A DNA stretch of 42,063 nucleotides, taken from positions 1 to 42,063 of the IMG/VR virus record IMGVR_UViG_3300033149_001760. One strand, 5' to 3'. Positions 1-7,496 of this stretch are shown piece after piece. The notes under the pieces were generated by a model. It was given only the letters and a program-made list of their open reading frames with translations. It ran no database searches and was not told the origin of the DNA. Position 1 is the first letter of the stretch. Each line of letters starts with the position of its first letter. A program made the translations under genes and the position numbers. This DNA is from a virus.

Positions 1-120
1 GTCTTTAGACCACTGTGCCACTGTTAGGTCTGCCATTTTCATCCAACGCAAATCCCATGTATTATATGGTTTCCAGTTTTCATCAACTACTGATACTCCA
101 ATCATTTCGTTTTTCGTCAT
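1..120 (-). CDS. Hypothetical protein, 3'-truncated by the window edge
   Basis: The reading frame begins with ATG at 118-120 and stays open to position 1, so only the first 40 residues are visible. The peptide is rich in Trp (four residues) and charged residues, and no family is recognised. Its start overlaps the TGA stop of the preceding 54-residue gene in an ATGA arrangement, which is typical of translational coupling and supports a real gene at the end of the same operon. Confidence 0.55.
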   Translation of the reverse strand, partial: MTKNEMIGVSVVDENWKPYNTWDLRWMKMADLTVAQWSKD

Positions 121-281
121 TTTAGTTTCCATAATCTATCTTTTTTCAATTTTTCTGCTTGTTCAATTAATTCTTCAATTTCTTCAATGTCATACTTATC
201 ATCAACATCGAGTTCAGCAAGCTCATTAACAATTGTTAATGCTTTTTTAATTAAGTCCGCTTTTTGTTCGTTTTCAGTCAT
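117..281 (-). CDS. Small acidic helical protein, 54 aa
   Basis: A complete 54-residue frame running from ATG at 279-281 to TGA at 117-119. The product is charged and predicted helical, with Glu/Lys/Leu-rich stretches and no Cys, and no family is recognised. Both ends are coupled to neighbours: its ATG overlaps the TAA of the upstream membrane protein by one base (TAATG), and its TGA overlaps the next ATG (ATGA). This tight packing, with no alternative use of the DNA, is the main evidence that it is a gene. Confidence 0.6.
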   Translation of the reverse strand: MTENEQKADLIKKALTIVNELAELDVDDKYDIEEIEELIEQAEKLKKDRLWKLK

Positions 282-1432
282 TATTTAATATTTTCAAGTA
301 CACGATATGAGTCGTCATAATTATCGACCAACTCAAGTGCTTCACTAAATGTCACATTAATTAATCTACGCTTACCATGTGTCGTAAAGATAGATAATCT
401 ATCCATGTCACGCAAGAACTCTTCAACAAATTTATTGGAGTTCTGTATATTTGTTTTATCAGCAACCGCTTCCTTCAGTATCAACCCACTCATAACCTTA
501 TCACCAGTGGTAAGTTCACCATCATTAAAAACAAATGTTACAAGTGCTTTATACCTATCTTTTTTCTGATACATTTTCTCAAACTTCTCTTGATTAATCA
601 TATATAGGGTGTATTCGTAATATTCTCGGAAATACAATCCACCGATAATAAGAACTTCATTGAAACAAACAATGATGATAAATAGAAAAATGTTTTTGCT
701 GTCCTCGGTTTCATTATCTGATTTAGTTTCAGCGAATTCAACATTATAATCACCAATCTTCTGTTGTAGTTTGGCATTAATAACATCAATCTTTGCATCA
801 TTTTCCCTGATAAGTTCGGTGTTTTTATCAATATTGTCTTGATACTCTTTCCTAATTGTTCTATAAGTAACAGGTGTTTCAGCAAGTTTTTCACGTAAAT
901 CTGTACTAACCGCCCTTAAAGATATGTTATCAATAACATATGGTTGTTTCTGTATATCATAAATTGATACAAGACTGTCAGATTTTGATATCACTTCGGT
1001 CTGCACAATAGCATTTTTTATCGAACTCGTGCTTGCAAGATTCTTTGAACCACTAATCGATAAGTAGAAACTCAGTACAACAATCGCAATTGAGGTAACC
1101 GACCACCCGAATATCTTAAAGTTTAATTTTCTTTTATTGATTACGTAATCATTACTGAAATTTCGAATCAAATATCTTTTAATAATTTCAAATATTGATA
1201 GAATCATTAGTGTTAGACCACCCGCAAGTACTAATGCACCTGTTCCAGTGATGAAGTTCAATGTTATTGCTTTCAATAGTGCTGGGTAAACTAAGAAGAA
1301 TGCGAAGAAAATGGAACTAATATTTCCAAGAAACGAAAAATTCCATAACCATTTATCCAGTCCCTTATTGTTACCTTCAAAATCTTTGGTTTCGATTTTG
1401 TGTCTTAATTTGTCATATTTTTTTGTATCCAT
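281..1432 (-). CDS. Multi-pass membrane protein with a coiled-coil segment
   Basis: About 383 residues. Visible hydrophobic segments suggest four membrane spans: two near the N-terminus, one around residues 110-130 and one around residues 250-270. Between the last two is a Lys/Glu/Asn-rich stretch with coiled-coil character. The C-terminal ~110 residues are soluble and charged. I chose the ATG at 1430-1432 over a TTG at 1450, because a GTATTTATT promoter-like motif at 1450-1458 would leave no room for a leader before the TTG. It lies 3' of the Mre11/Rad50 fusion and 5' of two small coupled genes. No family is recognised; a role at the host inner membrane is inference only. Confidence 0.7.
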   Translation of the reverse strand: MDTKKYDKLRHKIETKDFEGNNKGLDKWLWNFSFLGNISSIFFAFFLVYPALLKAITLNFITGTGALVLAGGLTLMILSIFEIIKRYLIRNFSNDYVINKRKLNFKIFGWSVTSIAIVVLSFYLSISGSKNLASTSSIKNAIVQTEVISKSDSLVSIYDIQKQPYVIDNISLRAVSTDLREKLAETPVTYRTIRKEYQDNIDKNTELIRENDAKIDVINAKLQQKIGDYNVEFAETKSDNETEDSKNIFLFIIIVCFNEVLIIGGLYFREYYEYTLYMINQEKFEKMYQKKDRYKALVTFVFNDGELTTGDKVMSGLILKEAVADKTNIQNSNKFVEEFLRDMDRLSIFTTHGKRRLINVTFSEALELVDNYDDSYRVLENIK

Positions 1433-1449
1433 ACGTATTTTTACTTTCA

Positions 1450-1458
1450 AATAAATAC
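1450..1458 (-). promoter_or_regulatory. GTATTTAT-type promoter motif (site 1)
   Basis: On the minus strand this reads GTATTTATT followed by TG and AAA, matching the window-wide consensus GTATTTATWNNAAA. It sits 17 bases before the ATG at 1432. Confidence 0.55.
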
Positions 1459-1471
1459 TGAAAAATATGTT

Positions 1472-4400
1472 TTATTCAATTGTTAATGATGATATACCGT
1501 TCTCGTCTAACTGTACCTGAATCAAATAATCAGGGTTAATTTCAATGAGTTGTTCAACCACCAAGACCTTCTTCATCTTCAATTTGATTAGTTGTAGAAT
1601 CTCTTTGAATTCATCAATTGCATTTGAATCTAACTTACCCATGACCTCATCCAATAAGAAGATTGATGGTTTTGCTTTAACATTGATTTGATTAAGTGCA
1701 AACTTCAATACAACACTACTGAAAGTTCTTTCTTTACCACTGGCACTGATACAATCAATAATGGCTTCAGGTCTATCATAATAAACCAACTTGGGTCTGA
1801 GGTCGTTTACATCAAGCCAGACCTTAAATGGTGCTACACTAAGTATATTTTCCAACGTAATATTGATTTTCGGTATAATATGATTACTTAACATCTGTCT
1901 TGGAATACCGTCACGATGCACGCATTTCTTATAAAGTGCCATAACACTATCCTGATACTCCTGAACCTTGAACTCTTCAATTAATAATTTATTACCCATT
2001 ATTCTGGTTTCTTTCTCTCCAATAGATGTTTTTCTAATAAACACATTTTCTTTTTCATCTTCTTCTTCGACTTCAAGAATTTCAATCTTTCCTTTAGCTG
2101 CTTTGATTCCCTTTTCAATTCTCTGATTCTCTTCAATCTGCTTCAAACTATTTTCATGTCTGGTAATCTTTTGTTCCAGAATATCGATTTTCAATTGTTC
2201 ATTATCAATCAGCGTTGGGACTTGATTAAGTTCGATTTGAAGTGTATTGCGTCTATCAACATCATTCTTTTCGTTGGTAAGAACACCAATATCTTTCAGA
2301 ACCGCTTCCATCTCTAAATCAAGTTTGGTGATTTCCCCATTTATTGTCACAACATTATCATCACATTTCTTTATAGCTGATTTCCAATCAGTATCAATAT
2401 CATGTTGATATTCCTTCATTTCCTTGGCGAAAGCAAACATCTTAACTTCTTTTTCCTTAACAGAATTTGTTATATGGTCTTGATGTTCTTTCTTATCGAT
2501 TACTTGACCACATTCGGGACAATTTTTACTATTCTTCAGTTTAGCTATTTCATCTTTCAGATTTCCACCATCCCTTTTCGCAGTATGAATCCTACCTTTA
2601 AGAAGTTCGATTTTGTGTTGGAAATCTGCTTTCTTTCTTTCCTCTTCTTTTATTGCAAATTTCTTTTCATAAACCTTTTGTTTATGTTCGTCACGCTTTA
2701 TAATGAGATTATTTAGTTTTACTTCATCATAACTTTCTCTTAACTCACCAATACTTTGCTGTAGAACCATCTTACGTGCCTTAATTTCAACGATTCTCTT
2801 CTTATGGTCACTTATGTCAAGTCTGGCTTCATCTACGTCCAGATTGTAGATTTCATCGTCTATTTGATAGAGTTTCTTTGTAAGTGTTTCAATATACTCA
2901 CGACCAGTTTGAATTCTGCCTTGGATATCAGGTAATTTCGTACCTTCTATTTCGGTAATTTCGCTTTGAAGTGTTGTAATTTCCTGAGTTAATGTTGCAT
3001 TCTGAGTCGTTGTGAATTCAATGTTACAACTCACACGTGTTTTTTCATTCGCACGCTTCTGATATACTTTAAGACCTTCAAGTTTTTTATCAAAGATATC
3101 CAATCCACTATCATATAATAATGAATCAATAAAAACTGCCATATCATTAGATAAATTCTGATTCAATGTATCTGAAGTCGTCATGACGATTCGCATGAAA
3201 TTATCATATGTACCAATAATACCTTCGATTTTCTTTTGGGTTTTAGTTCGTCTGTCACCATCGAGTTTATCCAAGCAGTTATCATCAGTCATTTCATCAT
3301 CAGGATTATTGAGAACGTAATAACTCAAGGAAGTCGGTGCTCCATTAATTGTCCCATCTCGCTTTCTCTCGATTTTAGTAGCTTTCTTAATTCCATAATA
3401 TTCACCATTGGCTTCCAATACCATGTAGGCTTCACATGAAGTCGCATCATTTCTATTATTGACGAAACGTTTATCACCAAATTTCATACGGTTTTCGGTT
3501 TCCAATGTTTTACCGAATAACAAATACGAAATGAGTTTCATAATGGTGGTTTTACCAGCAGTATTTGCACCGTTTATTTGGAAAATACCATCAGTCTTTC
3601 GCCAATCAACATCAAGCTCACCATAAGACATGAAGTTCTTTCCACCAAATTTAATAACATCCCATTCGATATTCTGGTCTTCAGGAACATCAATTTCATT
3701 TAAGATTTCTTCATCCAAAGCAATGATGTCATTCATTAATTGTTCATCAGTCCCAATTCTTTCCAAATAGTCCTTAAATATTTCTTGCTGAACAGCAGCA
3801 TCAGTCACATTTTCTAACGTAATATTTTCATTAACATCTACGTCTTCTGATTCAATGAATTCGTTTTTATGAGAAATTGTGAGATTTTTATGTTCCTTAA
3901 ATAAGTAACCTTTGGTGTAGTCAATAAGTTTTCGTTCATTTTCTTTGGTACGTGTTTGTGGTAGCGTACCCCAGACAAATCTGAGTTTCATATATTTAGT
4001 TGGATTCTCTACCTCAAAATCCAAATCATCAAAATCAGTATATGGTGTTATTTTAATATTCTTAAAACTATAATTATTAGGTATTTCAATTTCAGCAGTA
4101 GTCTGCTTAATTATATCCCAAAGCAAATAACCATGAAAAGCATCATCACCCTCTGATACGTCTTGTGAAATAAGAGACCCACAATATGCTTTCTTATTAT
4201 CTTTATCAAGGTATTGCATTCTATGAATATCTCCGAAGAACGAATATGTACCTTTGAAGTCACTGATTTTATAATATGACTTGCTTTTCATTTCGAAATC
4301 AGTGGTTGACATGCAACCAGTAATAGGGTCATGGAAAAGGTCAATATTAACTCTGGCATCCTGTCCTTGATAAGCAAGAAGTTTCTTACCTTCCTTAGTT

Positions 4401-4813
4401 TTCCAAGGGTTATTGTTTTTCTCACCATGATGCCAAACTGCCCAAGTCACGTTTTCATCAACATAAAAACCTGTCTTATCATAATATTCAACATCAATAT
4501 CACCAAGCGTTTCAACAATCGCTTTAATACTATCCACACGTTTGAGATTTTTCTTACGACAATCATGATTACCTCTGGTTGTTCGTACAGGAGCGATTGT
4601 AGCCAATTCTTTAAGGAAATTGTGAGCCATGATTAATTGCTCACCCTGTAAGTCAAGATAGTCATGAACAAGGTCACCAACAATTATAATTCTATCAGGT
4701 TTTTGTTTCTTTAAAGATGTGATTAATCTTTTAAATACTTGTTGATATTCTTCATTTCTTGTAGGTGTTTTTCGTATGTGAATATCTGCGAGATGCGCAA
4801 TTGTTTTAATCAT
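1472..4813 (-). CDS. Fused Mre11/Rad50 (SbcD-SbcC; T4 gp47-gp46) recombination nuclease
   Basis: 1113 residues joining two normally separate subunits. The N-terminus is a calcineurin-type phosphoesterase with DIH (10-12), GDLVHD (46-51), GNHD (81-84) and a later GDIH. From about residue 390 an SMC-type ATPase begins: Walker A GANTAGKTT near 415, long Glu/Lys coiled coils, a zinc hook CPEC near 766, then the signature-like SASGKE and Walker B FLLDE near 1050. In T4 and bacteria the complex resects DNA ends for recombination-dependent replication, and both active sites look intact here. It is preceded by a host-like promoter at 4828-4858 and sits divergently from hsp20. The family call is firm. 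A sequencing-induced fusion is unlikely because the frame is continuous and both halves are complete. Confidence 0.95.
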   Translation of the reverse strand: MIKTIAHLADIHIRKTPTRNEEYQQVFKRLITSLKKQKPDRIIIVGDLVHDYLDLQGEQLIMAHNFLKELATIAPVRTTRGNHDCRKKNLKRVDSIKAIVETLGDIDVEYYDKTGFYVDENVTWAVWHHGEKNNNPWKTKEGKKLLAYQGQDARVNIDLFHDPITGCMSTTDFEMKSKSYYKISDFKGTYSFFGDIHRMQYLDKDNKKAYCGSLISQDVSEGDDAFHGYLLWDIIKQTTAEIEIPNNYSFKNIKITPYTDFDDLDFEVENPTKYMKLRFVWGTLPQTRTKENERKLIDYTKGYLFKEHKNLTISHKNEFIESEDVDVNENITLENVTDAAVQQEIFKDYLERIGTDEQLMNDIIALDEEILNEIDVPEDQNIEWDVIKFGGKNFMSYGELDVDWRKTDGIFQINGANTAGKTTIMKLISYLLFGKTLETENRMKFGDKRFVNNRNDATSCEAYMVLEANGEYYGIKKATKIERKRDGTINGAPTSLSYYVLNNPDDEMTDDNCLDKLDGDRRTKTQKKIEGIIGTYDNFMRIVMTTSDTLNQNLSNDMAVFIDSLLYDSGLDIFDKKLEGLKVYQKRANEKTRVSCNIEFTTTQNATLTQEITTLQSEITEIEGTKLPDIQGRIQTGREYIETLTKKLYQIDDEIYNLDVDEARLDISDHKKRIVEIKARKMVLQQSIGELRESYDEVKLNNLIIKRDEHKQKVYEKKFAIKEEERKKADFQHKIELLKGRIHTAKRDGGNLKDEIAKLKNSKNCPECGQVIDKKEHQDHITNSVKEKEVKMFAFAKEMKEYQHDIDTDWKSAIKKCDDNVVTINGEITKLDLEMEAVLKDIGVLTNEKNDVDRRNTLQIELNQVPTLIDNEQLKIDILEQKITRHENSLKQIEENQRIEKGIKAAKGKIEILEVEEEDEKENVFIRKTSIGEKETRIMGNKLLIEEFKVQEYQDSVMALYKKCVHRDGIPRQMLSNHIIPKINITLENILSVAPFKVWLDVNDLRPKLVYYDRPEAIIDCISASGKERTFSSVVLKFALNQINVKAKPSIFLLDEVMGKLDSNAIDEFKEILQLIKLKMKKVLVVEQLIEINPDYLIQVQLDENGISSLTIE

Positions 4814-4827
4814 TCAAAAATTTTTTA

Positions 4828-4858
4828 CAAATATATCTAAAACTACCATGAAATGCAA
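4828..4858 (-). promoter_or_regulatory. Bacteroidota-type promoter for the Mre11/Rad50 fusion gene
   Basis: The minus strand reads TTG (4856-4858), a 20-base spacer, then TATATTTG (4828-4835). This matches the known Bacteroidota primary-sigma pattern of a -33 TTG/TTTG and a -7 TAnnTTTG. The -7 element ends 14 bases before the ATG at 4813, implying a very short leader. Confidence 0.6.
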
Positions 4859-4873
4859 GAGTTTTTAGAAATT

Positions 4874-4915
4874 GTCATTCTGTCATTTTTAATTAAAAAT
4901 ATCTGACATTTTGAC
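4874..4915. promoter_or_regulatory. Interrupted inverted repeat between divergent genes (possible operator)
   Basis: The arms GTCATTCTGTCA (4874-4885) and TGACATTTTGAC (4904-4915) are inverted copies around one centre, matching at GTCA/TGAC and TGTCA/TGACA. The spacer includes a perfect 16-base AT palindrome at 4885-4900. The right arm overlaps the possible -35 of hsp20. Position and symmetry suggest an operator, but no binding protein is identified. Confidence 0.4.
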
Positions 4916-4939
4916 TTGTTAATCACTATGGCACATTAT
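4911..4939 (+). promoter_or_regulatory. Possible promoter for hsp20
   Basis: TTGACT (4911-4916), a 17-base spacer and CATTAT (4934-4939) resemble a -35/-10 pair of the E. coli primary-sigma type. No TAnnTTTG element is seen before this gene. If the host is a member of the Bacteroidota this match may be fortuitous. Confidence 0.3.
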
Positions 4940-4985
4940 TCGCAATACATGTGGAAAATAACGTTAAATTTAAATAAATAGAATT

Positions 4986-5393
4986 ATGTATAAAATTAGA
5001 TTAGGAAATCCAACACACGAATTTATGAAAATCTTCGATGAATTTTTTGATGAATCATTTGATATCACATCCAGAAAGTGCCCAGCACATGATGTAATTG
5101 AGAACGATGATGAATTCGTCATTGAGATGGAATTGGCTGGAGTTAAGAAAGATGATGTTAGTATTGATACCGAAGACGGGACGCTAACCATTGAAACCGA
5201 GCGCAAAAAGGATGAAACCAAAAAATATAGGCGCAATGAAATGTATGTTGGTAAATATAAGAGGTCATTTATTCTTCCAGATAATGTTAGTACTGAAGAA
5301 ATTAAAGCATCAATGGAAGACGGTATATTAACAGTAACAATTCCCAAGACTGTTGATGAAACCAAAAAGAAAAAACAAATCGTGATTAAGTAA
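4986..5393 (+). CDS. hsp20: Small heat-shock protein, Hsp20/alpha-crystallin family
   Basis: 135 residues. After a ~35-residue N-terminal arm there is a complete alpha-crystallin domain: FVIEMELAGV, GTLTIETER, YGKYKRSF-like strand residues around 85-92, and the hallmark GILTVTIPK near 118-126. It ends in a short tail containing IVI, the I-x-I motif used for oligomer assembly. The family holds unfolding proteins in an ATP-independent way, and Hsp20 genes are known in T4-like cyanophages. This is the only plus-strand gene in the window. It diverges from the Mre11/Rad50 fusion and ends at a bidirectional terminator. It probably supports folding of phage or host proteins during infection; its timing is unknown. 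Confidence 0.95.
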   Translation: MYKIRLGNPTHEFMKIFDEFFDESFDITSRKCPAHDVIENDDEFVIEMELAGVKKDDVSIDTEDGTLTIETERKKDETKKYRRNEMYVGKYKRSFILPDNVSTEEIKASMEDGILTVTIPKTVDETKKKKQIVIK

Positions 5394-5410
5394 CATTAAA
5401 AGTCCGAAAC

Positions 5411-5443
5411 AAAAAGAGGTCACAATTTGTGACCTCTTTTTTT
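5411..5443. terminator. Bidirectional hairpin terminator between convergent genes
   Basis: A GAGGTCAC/GTGACCTC stem with a short AATTT loop is flanked by an A-run on the left and a T-run on the right, so it can terminate both the plus-strand hsp20 and the minus-strand ArdC-like gene. The T-run overlaps the TAA of the ArdC-like gene at 5442-5444. Confidence 0.85.
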
Positions 5444-6827
5444 ATGCTTGCGGTTCTTGAGTTTGTTGTGATTGTCCCATGCTGGCTTTAGCTGCTTGGA
5501 ACTCGTCATCATATTTATCGATTTGTTTAAGGATAAAGTTACTCACAGTACTAATTGTTGAAATATTTTCTTTAATTAACTGCTTACTATTCAAACCACC
5601 TTGTGCTTGCCATAATGCCATGTATGTTGGGTGATGGTCTGCTGGTAAACCAAAGTGTTTACAAAGTGTTGCAGAAACGGTTTCTGCCTGTATTTCCTTA
5701 ATTTGTTTTATTTGTCCATAATTTAATTGACCTTTGGCTTCAAAATATTTCTGTGCTCTATCATAAAAACGACCACCTTTTTGATGTAACATATCATGTG
5801 CCCATTCATGAAAAATTGTTGAGGCAGCACCACTTCCACTTGCATCAGCACTAACATTTATTTGACCCTTCCTACTCCAACCACCCTCACCTGCCGTTGC
5901 TGGGTCTTGCGTTACCCTAATACCCATTGCTTCAAGACTTTTCTTAGCAATACTGAACAATGCCACAGCATCTGCTCTTTCATCATTACTACCTTTCCAA
6001 AGCGGTTCATCGGGAATCGGGTCACCTGTAGTATCAGCAATATCGAAAACCACACATGGTTTAAAACCAATATGCTTAATGTCTTTTCTGGTTCTAATCG
6101 CATCCATCTTACCACTATCCATTCTCTCCTGACCATTCTGAACTCTTTTAACATACTCTCTATCTGACCTTTGCTGGTCTAAAGTGTATTCAGCCAGTTT
6201 CCCACTTCTGGGATTACGATAAAATTTATTTCCACAGTTAATTGTTATTGCTTTATTTAAATCAACAACAGTTCTATTAAAATCTTTTTTCCATTTATTT
6301 TTACCAGCAACTTTAGTTGCATTAGGATTTTGTAAATAAATAAACATGATGTTATTGAAACTGTATTGGTGAAATTTGCTTGAGAAATTTAAGAATTTCT
6401 GGAGTTCAGCAGTTGCTGCTCTTTCATCGGTTGCATTGGCAATGTCATCAATATATTGCTCCAGATTTGATTCGAGTTCGGTTTTGGTTTTAAGAGGAAT
6501 ATCTGCCCCCTGTACCTCGGCTTTAAATCCTTCGAGTTGATTGAGAAAATCCTCAAGGTCACCAGTTTGACCACCTTGTGTTTCTAATTCTTTGTTGATT
6601 TCTTTTAATTTATCAACCATTGGTTTCGTTAATTTATTCCCAAATACCCACCACTCTTTGCCGTTCCATTTAAATCCGAGAGGACCCAACTTACTGGCGA
6701 CTTTCTTGGTTTCCATGTTTTGGTCAGACACTACTATATAACGAGTATATGGATTATGAGGTGGTTTCTTACCCTTAAGTTCTTGTTTTTCAAGATTAAC
6801 GTATTCAAAGATATTTTCTTTACCCAT
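5442..6827 (-). CDS. ArdC-like protein: ssDNA-binding-type domain plus zincin metallopeptidase
   Basis: About 461 residues. The N-terminal ~80 residues (a Tyr-Trp rich GFKWNGKEWWV segment) form a separate small domain. The middle, from about residue 125, resembles the ArdC N-terminal domain, with FSSKFHQYSFNNIMFIYLQNP-type residues. The C-terminal third has the zinc motif HEWAHD near residue 341 and a downstream AETVSATLCKHFG segment that could supply the third ligand. ArdC proteins of plasmids and phages protect incoming DNA from restriction; that role here is inference. I chose ATG 6825-6827 over 6837-6839 because a promoter-like motif at 6844-6852 runs directly into the upstream ATG. It lies downstream of the sigma factor and ends at a bidirectional terminator. 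Confidence 0.8.
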   Translation of the reverse strand: MGKENIFEYVNLEKQELKGKKPPHNPYTRYIVVSDQNMETKKVASKLGPLGFKWNGKEWWVFGNKLTKPMVDKLKEINKELETQGGQTGDLEDFLNQLEGFKAEVQGADIPLKTKTELESNLEQYIDDIANATDERAATAELQKFLNFSSKFHQYSFNNIMFIYLQNPNATKVAGKNKWKKDFNRTVVDLNKAITINCGNKFYRNPRSGKLAEYTLDQQRSDREYVKRVQNGQERMDSGKMDAIRTRKDIKHIGFKPCVVFDIADTTGDPIPDEPLWKGSNDERADAVALFSIAKKSLEAMGIRVTQDPATAGEGGWSRKGQINVSADASGSGAASTIFHEWAHDMLHQKGGRFYDRAQKYFEAKGQLNYGQIKQIKEIQAETVSATLCKHFGLPADHHPTYMALWQAQGGLNSKQLIKENISTISTVSNFILKQIDKYDDEFQAAKASMGQSQQTQEPQA

Positions 6828-6843
6828 TGTTTCAAGCATTTTT

Positions 6844-6852
6844 TATAAATAC
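6844..6852 (-). promoter_or_regulatory. GTATTTAT-type promoter motif (site 2)
   Basis: The minus strand reads GTATTTATA followed by AA and AAA. It is 16 bases before the chosen ATG of the ArdC-like gene (6827) and only 4 before the alternative ATG (6839). Confidence 0.6.
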
Positions 6853-6857
6853 TTGAA

Positions 6858-7496
6858 TTATTCGTAAATTATCTCTGGATTATTCTTTTTTAGTTTAGTC
6901 TTTATATAATTAACTTTATTACTGATTGTAGAACTCGTGACATTAAACTCGTTTCCGATTTCGTTATAACTATAACCTTGCACATATTTCATGTCAAGTA
7001 ACGTAAAATCTTCTGGTGATAACTGGTCTGATATAAAATTAATTGAACTACAGTTCTCAAATTCGGAATCTGTACCACAATTAGTAGTTGTATATGAACC
7101 ACTACCATTAATCGCTCCAGTATTGGTTGAAGTAATGAAACTATTATCACAAGTAATATCTGCTCCTGTTGTTGAATATGAGTACACACAATTAGTATTG
7201 CTTCCCGTAAGAGTAATTGTTGTGTTTCTCCATTTATCAATCATGTGATTCTTCGCAACACTAAAAACCCATGACCTGAATTTTGATTTGGTTTTATCAA
7301 ATGTCTCTAAATTCATGAATACCTTAATCATGATTTCCGACACATCATCTTCAAGGTCATAATAAATAGAGTACTTATTCTTTAAAAAATTTCTAACAGA
7401 TTGTTTATATTTTTCGTATAGTATTTCCTGCGCTTGTTGATTTCCATTCAGGATACTTTGAATCAGGTCTATATCTTCCTGTATATTTCTTATCAT
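6858..7496 (-). CDS. ECF-like sigma factor with an unusual Ser/Thr/Asn/Cys-rich linker
   Basis: About 212 residues from ATG 7494-7496. The first ~90 residues match sigma region 2: a GNQQAQEILYEKY start, a DDVSEIMIKVFMNL segment, and FRSWVFSVAKNHMIDKWRN for region 2.3/2.4. The last ~50 residues match region 4, with LSPEDFTLLDMKYVQGYSY followed by a helix-turn-helix ending NKVNYIKTKLKK. The two are joined by about 65 residues rich in Ser, Thr, Asn, Gly and four Cys, longer and stranger than usual ECF linkers. The protein would bind host RNA polymerase and redirect it to phage promoters; the GTATTTAT motif is the likely target by inference. An earlier in-frame ATG exists at 7529, but the family-like start fits 7496. 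It overlaps the primase 3' end by about 92 bases. Confidence 0.85.
   Translation of the reverse strand: MIRNIQEDIDLIQSILNGNQQAQEILYEKYKQSVRNFLKNKYSIYYDLEDDVSEIMIKVFMNLETFDKTKSKFRSWVFSVAKNHMIDKWRNTTITLTGSNTNCVYSYSTTGADITCDNSFITSTNTGAINGSGSYTTTNCGTDSEFENCSSINFISDQLSPEDFTLLDMKYVQGYSYNEIGNEFNVTSSTISNKVNYIKTKLKKNNPEIIYE

Noticed and set aside
2402-2716. Plus-strand open frames opposite the Mre11/Rad50 gene and similar frames elsewhere
   Set aside because: They lie antisense to clear conserved domains, have low-complexity translations and lack promoters; treated as shadows.
6989-7248. Alternative frames in the sigma-factor linker suggesting a frameshifted pseudogene
   Set aside because: The main frame is open across both sigma domains, so an insertion or long linker explains it without a frameshift.
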